Positions 59,226-64,000 of a DNA stretch of 64,000 bases are shown here, in pieces. The stretch spans positions 24,407 through 88,406 of the forward strand of contig CAZVRZ010000004.1 of assembly GCA_964629965.1 (NCBI GenBank). The letters are read 5' to 3'. The notes beneath the pieces were generated by a model that was not told where the DNA came from, did no database searches, and saw only the letters and a list, made by a program, of their open reading frames with translations. The first letter of the stretch is position 1, and every line of letters begins with the position of its first letter. The translations under genes were made by a program, and so were the position numbers. Origin of the DNA: CAZVRZ01 sp964629965. Its GTDB lineage: Bacteria > Chloroflexota > Anaerolineae > Anaerolineales > UBA4823.

Positions 59226-61646
59226 TCAACGCTTGCGCAACAGCTCGTTGGCTGCGTTGACCAGCAGCAGATAGCAGGCGCCCTCGCTGACCACGTATTC
59301 GTTCTCGCCCCAGAAGAAGGGCCAATCTTCTTTGTTCTCAGGGAAGTCGGGCTTCAGGATCAAAATGCCCGGCACGACCCCGCCGGCGATAAAGGTGAAA
59401 TCAGCGCGGTTGCTGCCGTAGGCCACTTCTTTCGAGATGGCGCCCACCCCCGAGACGAGCGAGATGTCCGAAGCCGGGTGGCAGCCGTGCAGAAAGTTCA
59501 ATCCGCGCAAGACGTACTCGGGATCGATGATCTCCGGGAAGGCCTTGTGCAGCAAGTAATTGGTAATCGCCATGCGGGTGACGAAGCCGCTGCCGGCCCA
59601 TCCGCCGGTGGTGATATAGACGCCAAACGGGTTCTCCCTGGACATCTCATCCAGGCGCTGCCTATGGGTTCGCACCAGTTCTTCCATCTTCTGAACGTAT
59701 TCCTGGCCCAGGCGGGGCAAGACCGGCGCCACCGCGGCCGCATTCCAGCCAAAAAATTTCTCGACGGCTGGCCACAAGGCCTGGATGCGCTCAGCGTAGC
59801 GCTCGTCACCGGTGGTGCGCAGCAGTTCCGCCGCGGCGCGCAGCTCTTCGCTCTCCAGGTTGCCGCCGCTGATGTTGCCGTACTTGAAGGTGTGCGGGGC
59901 GTGGCTGTGTTCCTCGTCCCACACGCGTTGGGCCGTCTCCAGGCACTCGTTCGCCAGCTCGTCGCGATAGCCGCGCAGGGCGCGCCCGGCGGCTGCCAGG
60001 GCGGCAATCGCCCCGTAATTCAAAGCGCTGGAGCGGGTGGTGAAGGCCCAGCGGTCGTCGAAGGTGCCGCTGCGCTTTCCGTCCGTTTCGCCCGGTTTCA
60101 GCCTGGCATCGTAAACCAGGTTATCGGTCTTGGTGACCGCGTCGCCCAGGTGGGTGTACTGCTGCAAGTCGGGCTCGACGATGCCGCACAGGGCGTGCCC
60201 AACGGCGCGGAACTGGGCGATCAACGCCAGCGTGCCGTGCTCGATTTGCTGCAGCAGGTCGGGCACGCCGTCGGGAGCGTGGATCTCCACGTAGCGCCGC
60301 GATTGGTCGACGGTGGTCTCGTCGCGCTGCAGGCCGAAGGTCTCCCAGGTGGTAACCAGGTTGAGCACCACATCGTATTGGGTCTGCGTGCGGATGTCGA
60401 AATCGCCGGCGTCATACCAACCGCCGATGTTCAGCCCGGGGATGTGCTCGCCGGGTTGGTAAGGGGTATCGGTGGTGGGCCCTTGTGCGTACAGGTCAAA
60501 ATGTTCGTGATCGACCGGCGCTTGCAGGGCATCGTCCAGGTGCGAGGCGCCGTGCCAGATGCGATAAGCCTCGCGCACCAGCATGTGGTCCATCTGCACC
60601 GGGAAGTACACGTCCAGGGTGGGATGCCAGGCCTCTTCGTATATATCGGCGGAGATTGGGAAGGGCGCCGTGCGCACTGTTCCGTATTCGAGGGCATACA
60701 GCCCCGACTCTTGCACGGCGGAGAAGTCGAAGATCAGGTAGTTGTAACGCAGGTAGAGTCCCCAGGGTTTGGCTTCGCCGGACAGATACTCCACCCACTC
60801 GCCGCCGGCCTCGATCTTCAGCAGGCGCGCTGCAGGCAGCGGCGCGTCGCGGCGGTCGAGTTCGATCACGGCTTCTTTCTTCTGGCGTGGGTGGTAACCG
60901 GCCTGCGAATGGGCGATCACCGGGGTGCGCAACCAGTTGGGGACGCTGCCGGCATCGAGGAACCATTCGACCACCTTGCCGGACTGTCCCTGGGGCAGCA
61001 GGCTGCGCAGCACGAACCAGCCGTTCTGCGCTACGTTGCGACCGTCGAAGAGCAGCAGCTCGCCCGACCGGGCCTGGATGCGCACGCGGCGGGTGATTTC
61101 GCCCGGGGCAGCCACGAAGGTCGTTCCTTTGGCCAGCGGGCCGGGTTCGCTCTTGCCGTCCGCCAGCTTCACCATTGGCCCGCTGGGATAGCGCGGGAAG
61201 AGGCGGCTGTGCTTGTCCATCAGGTAAGCCTGGTGGAAGTAAGCCGAGGGCAAAAATTCCAGATTGAGACCGGCCTTGCCTGCCAGCGCCGCCGGCAGGG
61301 GCTGGTCCAGGTGCACGCTGATCGCCACCCCTTCGCCTTCAGCCGCCACCTTGAGCCGGTAGGTGAAGTCATATTCCGCGTAAGCCAGCGTGATCTCCAC
61401 GCATCCCGCGGCGGCATCTACGTGCCGCGCCATCATCTTTGGGACGGCGTCCCATTGGCCCGGGGTAGGGCCCAGGCGCACGTCGCCATTGGTCACGGTG
61501 CGCTCGCCGTGATGGATTAGTTCGATGCCGCTGATCTTGGCATCGCTGAACATGCCGTCATACCAGTTGCTGAAGGCCAACACGTTCAGCCCGGGGGTTT
61601 CGAAATAGCCAAGTTTATTTAGTTCTAGTTTGGGTTGGGAAGTCAT
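59226..61646 (-). CDS. GH9-family glycosidase, cytoplasmic type
   Basis: The 806-residue protein has an N-terminal beta domain, an Ig-like CelD_N domain (RTPVIAHSQAGYHPRQKKEAVIEL, residues ~245-330) and a GH9 (alpha/alpha)6 barrel. The catalytic aspartates are in GGWYDAGDFDIRTQ (~408) and the general acid Glu in GENEYVVSEGACYLL (~778). No signal peptide is present, so it probably acts in the cytosol on imported oligosaccharides, as an exo-acting glucosidase or glucosaminidase and not a secreted cellulase. It is downstream of the arsR promoter on the same strand but separated by ~100 bases, and likely unrelated. Confidence 0.85.
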   Translation of the reverse strand: MTSQPKLELNKLGYFETPGLNVLAFSNWYDGMFSDAKISGIELIHHGERTVTNGDVRLGPTPGQWDAVPKMMARHVDAAAGCVEITLAYAEYDFTYRLKVAAEGEGVAISVHLDQPLPAALAGKAGLNLEFLPSAYFHQAYLMDKHSRLFPRYPSGPMVKLADGKSEPGPLAKGTTFVAAPGEITRRVRIQARSGELLLFDGRNVAQNGWFVLRSLLPQGQSGKVVEWFLDAGSVPNWLRTPVIAHSQAGYHPRQKKEAVIELDRRDAPLPAARLLKIEAGGEWVEYLSGEAKPWGLYLRYNYLIFDFSAVQESGLYALEYGTVRTAPFPISADIYEEAWHPTLDVYFPVQMDHMLVREAYRIWHGASHLDDALQAPVDHEHFDLYAQGPTTDTPYQPGEHIPGLNIGGWYDAGDFDIRTQTQYDVVLNLVTTWETFGLQRDETTVDQSRRYVEIHAPDGVPDLLQQIEHGTLALIAQFRAVGHALCGIVEPDLQQYTHLGDAVTKTDNLVYDARLKPGETDGKRSGTFDDRWAFTTRSSALNYGAIAALAAAGRALRGYRDELANECLETAQRVWDEEHSHAPHTFKYGNISGGNLESEELRAAAELLRTTGDERYAERIQALWPAVEKFFGWNAAAVAPVLPRLGQEYVQKMEELVRTHRQRLDEMSRENPFGVYITTGGWAGSGFVTRMAITNYLLHKAFPEIIDPEYVLRGLNFLHGCHPASDISLVSGVGAISKEVAYGSNRADFTFIAGGVVPGILILKPDFPENKEDWPFFWGENEYVVSEGACYLLLVNAANELLRKR

Positions 61647-61705
61647 CGTCTGCTCCAGGGTGGGGGTGGGTTACGAAACAATCGTATTATAGTATAAAGT
61701 ATGAC

Positions 61706-63316
61706 TCATTTTTGGTAATCCTGGGCTAGCTCGTCCAGTTCAACAAAGCTGTCTCGGCGAACATAGATCCCGTTGTCCAATCTATCATACTCAGGTTTAT
61801 CTGACAGAAACTCACTTAATCGCCCCCATTCATCTGCAATCAGATCTGGTTTCAAAGTCAAGATACTATATTCATAATTCCATTTGTTATGTCCCGGCCT
61901 GAATGAGCTAGCTGGTAAACCCTTCGCTACTACAGAGTCGCTTTTTCCCAATAGATCTATGGTTCGTCTATTTGAATAGTATGGAATTTGCCCTGCAGCG
62001 TGAGCAGCTATCGTAATATCCTCATCCGTGTAATTCCTGATATGGATACCGAGTTTTGTCCTCCAAATGTCGGCATCCAACAAAGGAGTATTGTAAATTG
62101 TCCAGCGAAACCAGGGCTCTCCGCTTATGATGATGAGAATGGATAGACCCAGCCCAATCGCCAGAATTTCTGATAAATAGAATTTTTTTCTACTCTCGGG
62201 ATCGCTGCTGATTAGCAAAGCTGACAAAAAATAATCTATAACCAATCCACATAAAACGATCACTGAAGGCATGCCTTGAGTAATAAACCTGTTTGCTGCA
62301 TCAACTTGGGGCGAATTGAGCGGCACTGCATAATCTCCCCCTATATATATAGAATAGACACATTGAATGAAAAATAACGCAAGAAGTAAGCTGACTTCTT
62401 TTTTCCGTAAGTCGCGAAAGAAAAATAAGCCGGCGACGATGATCAATAAAGGCGTAAGAAAATCTCTTGATGCATATTCCACAAAGACCTTGATGCCAAC
62501 AGTTACCCTGTCTATTATCGACACACCTTCGACTTTAAGATAGTAAGTATTGGGGTATAGAGAACCGAAATACAGGTATTGGAATAAGAAAATTCCCAAG
62601 ATCCCCGCCAGGTAGAAAAATAGAACAGGCGAGAGTGAGATAAGCTGCGTCTTTTGTTTGATGCGATCGTATAATAAATACCCCAAGATCAAGGTGATTT
62701 GCAGGATCATATCAAAGCGGATGATCAGGGCCAACAGCACGATTAACCCAAGCAATAAAGACTTTTTGAGATCAACAGGCTGAGATGGCTTAATTACCAG
62801 TAAAACGGCAGCATAGACCAGGAACGTGGCAATGCCAACTTCCATTCCCCTCAGGGACCAAAAAACCAATGGGTAATAAAATGCAGTGATTGTTGCCGCG
62901 ATGATAGGCGCTCTTTTCATCTGAGGAGCAATCAGTTTACAGATCTTGAAAGATAACCAGGCGTTACCCAGTAATATGACAGCCGATGTGATCATCACGA
63001 ACAAAGAAATTTTCGAGGGCGGAATTGGCAATAAGTGGATAAGCGTCATGTACAGCGTCCATCCTAGGTTTGAGAATCCTTGAATGGGTGGTTCCCCGAT
63101 ATTCCATACGAGCCCAAATCCATTGGCCAGGTTCTTCGCATATCTCATGCTAATCATGGCATCATCAACCAATGTGAAGTATTTTTCGCCATTTACCGTG
63201 AAAGCAGTTCGAGATATGAAAATTGCATAGAAGAGTAAAGCCGATAATAGGATGAGACCGAGATAGATCCTTTCGTGTTTCTGATGATTTTTAGAATTTC
63301 CTCTCATTATTTGCAT
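61706..63316 (-). CDS. GT-C-fold membrane glycosyltransferase
   Basis: The 536-residue protein has about 10 membrane helices and an early acidic motif, TLVDDAMISMRYAKNLANGFGLVW, in the first external loop. DD with 'RYA-nla-G-G-vwn-GepPi-GfSn' is the pattern of GT-C enzymes that use polyprenyl-phosphate sugars, such as the AftB-like arabinosyltransferase group. The C-terminal part is periplasmic (DEDITIAAHAAGQIPYYSNRRTIDLLGKSD). AT-rich relative to the flanking genes, with a different codon bias; it and the next gene are likely part of a surface polysaccharide or glycoprotein locus running off the window. Confidence 0.75.
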   Translation of the reverse strand: MQIMRGNSKNHQKHERIYLGLILLSALLFYAIFISRTAFTVNGEKYFTLVDDAMISMRYAKNLANGFGLVWNIGEPPIQGFSNLGWTLYMTLIHLLPIPPSKISLFVMITSAVILLGNAWLSFKICKLIAPQMKRAPIIAATITAFYYPLVFWSLRGMEVGIATFLVYAAVLLVIKPSQPVDLKKSLLLGLIVLLALIIRFDMILQITLILGYLLYDRIKQKTQLISLSPVLFFYLAGILGIFLFQYLYFGSLYPNTYYLKVEGVSIIDRVTVGIKVFVEYASRDFLTPLLIIVAGLFFFRDLRKKEVSLLLALFFIQCVYSIYIGGDYAVPLNSPQVDAANRFITQGMPSVIVLCGLVIDYFLSALLISSDPESRKKFYLSEILAIGLGLSILIIISGEPWFRWTIYNTPLLDADIWRTKLGIHIRNYTDEDITIAAHAAGQIPYYSNRRTIDLLGKSDSVVAKGLPASSFRPGHNKWNYEYSILTLKPDLIADEWGRLSEFLSDKPEYDRLDNGIYVRRDSFVELDELAQDYQK

Positions 63317-63447
63317 TTTCTCCTACTTCTATAATTTCTCTGGTCATACGAGAGTTTGAGTGGCGGATCATCGGAGTTTGTCTGATCCGTTTCCATTATT
63401 CTTATTGAGATGGTGTGGGCAGTCCTCGCAATCTTTGTCTTACATCT

Positions 63448-64000
63448 CTATTCTCCAATACCAGTTCTCAACACCTGAACACTGGATGGAAGCTGCCGCG
63501 AAAAGATATCCAGATTCTGTGTCAGCATCTCTTTTTGATCTGGTGAAATGGCGTAAATCGAGATAGTATCGTCGTAACAAACAAAATTGCTATCAATCCT
63601 CCAGCGCTCTACTCGATCCCAGCCTTGCCCCAGGTCATCATAGGCAGAAAACATGTCATCATAAATAATAGCAATAACGGCTTGTTTCTGGGCCGCCTGT
63701 TCAAATATCCATTTGCCATCAAATTTCTTTTCTAATCTAACCTGGGCAGTCTCGAGGCTGCCCAATCCGTATAAATCAAGTAGATGTATGTCTGCATAAT
63801 ACGTGATCGCGCCGATGTCATTCGCAGCAACTACTTTGCCCAAATAATACTCATTCAGGAATTGTGCCATCTGATACTGCTGCTCGTAGACATTGGTGGT
63901 TGCCTGGGGGGTATGGTGCAGGGATTGAAAAGCACGCATAATAAAGGGTACCACCCCACTTAAGCGTGGAGTGAGGTAGCTCTTTACAAAAATAAGGGTT
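63448..64000 (-). CDS. C-terminal part of a second GT-C-like membrane protein (cut by window end)
   Basis: The frame is open to the window end with no stop, so the gene is 5'-incomplete. The visible ~180 residues resemble the C-terminal periplasmic part of the previous gene (AANDIGAITYYADIHLLDLYGLGS versus AAHAAGQIPYYSNRRTIDLLGKSD). They start with a membrane segment (VVPFIMRAF) and end in IYAISPDQ then a hydrophilic tail. The stop is at 63448, 131 bases from the next gene. AT-rich. Likely a paralogous glycosyltransferase of the same locus. Confidence 0.6.
   Translation of the reverse strand, partial: TLIFVKSYLTPRLSGVVPFIMRAFQSLHHTPQATTNVYEQQYQMAQFLNEYYLGKVVAANDIGAITYYADIHLLDLYGLGSLETAQVRLEKKFDGKWIFEQAAQKQAVIAIIYDDMFSAYDDLGQGWDRVERWRIDSNFVCYDDTISIYAISPDQKEMLTQNLDIFSRQLPSSVQVLRTGIGE

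Noticed and set aside
59478..61520. 680-residue open frame antisense to the GH9 gene
   Set aside because: GC-rich codon use creates a long mirror frame; no family motifs, while the minus strand has complete GH9 motifs.

Overview
The window reads as chromosomal DNA from a mostly GC-rich, anaerobic or facultative bacterium of Chloroflexota type, most likely Anaerolineae. That placement is an inference from gene content and style: a pyrophosphate-type phosphofructokinase, a very large GAF-rich histidine kinase, a MalT-like LuxR regulator, a DnaE with a long low-complexity tail, a soluble NuoEFG-type module fused by context to an NfnAB/SudAB-type pair, and many small uncharacterised membrane proteins. 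No rRNA and no CRISPR array was seen. One tRNA gene is present.

1-3.03 kb: a frameshifted CPBP protease, two GNAT acetyltransferases, an iron-sulfur flavoprotein and an HExxH metallopeptidase-like protein. 3.03-14.2 kb: an accessory island. It starts at a recombination scar where the end of a GNAT gene runs into a truncated ParM-like gene, and it holds an FtsK/HerA-type ATPase, a TolA-like lipoprotein, a small membrane protein, two families of short iterated sites and an excisionase-like HTH gene. A second, decayed copy of part of the same element lies at 13.7-14.05 kb beside tRNA-Glu(CTC). Between the two copies sit cargo-like genes: a C_GCAxxG protein, an AT-rich nucleoside phosphorylase, a methyltransferase, a quinone reductase, small membrane proteins and the LuxR regulator.

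14.3-24 kb: a perfect 40-bp palindrome, a 1415-residue histidine kinase, pfp, a bidirectional terminator and dnaE. 24.2-29 kb: an AT-rich three-gene cassette with its own promoter, encoding a radical SAM protein, a Nudix hydrolase and a 958-residue protein with two TIR/nucleoside-deoxyribosyltransferase-like domains alternating with two DUF1566-like domains. It is one of the two best candidates for an undescribed system. 29-32.4 kb: an Fpg/Nei-like glycosylase, a Nudix hydrolase, a lectin-fold protein and a diacylglycerol-kinase-like enzyme.

32.4-39.1 kb: five tightly packed genes, nuoE-nuoF-nuoG followed by SudB/NfnA-like and SudA/NfnB-like flavoproteins, probably a soluble complex moving electrons between NADH, NADPH and ferredoxin, possibly by flavin bifurcation. 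39.2-50.5 kb: a Crp/Fnr regulator, a methyltransferase, a DUF1858 protein and a divergent ten-gene membrane operon. The operon centres on a 12-helix protein with a divergent heme-copper-oxidase-like histidine pattern, a CtaB-like heme O synthase, an FGE-fold lipoprotein and two paralogous six-helix proteins. This is the second best candidate for a new system, perhaps a respiratory or NO-handling complex. 50.5-64 kb: NADP-type icd, an ECF sigma factor with its anti-sigma partner, a P-type Ca2+-type ATPase, a PilZ protein, an arsR-arsM pair, a cytoplasmic GH9 glycosidase and AT-rich GT-C glycosyltransferases running off the window end.
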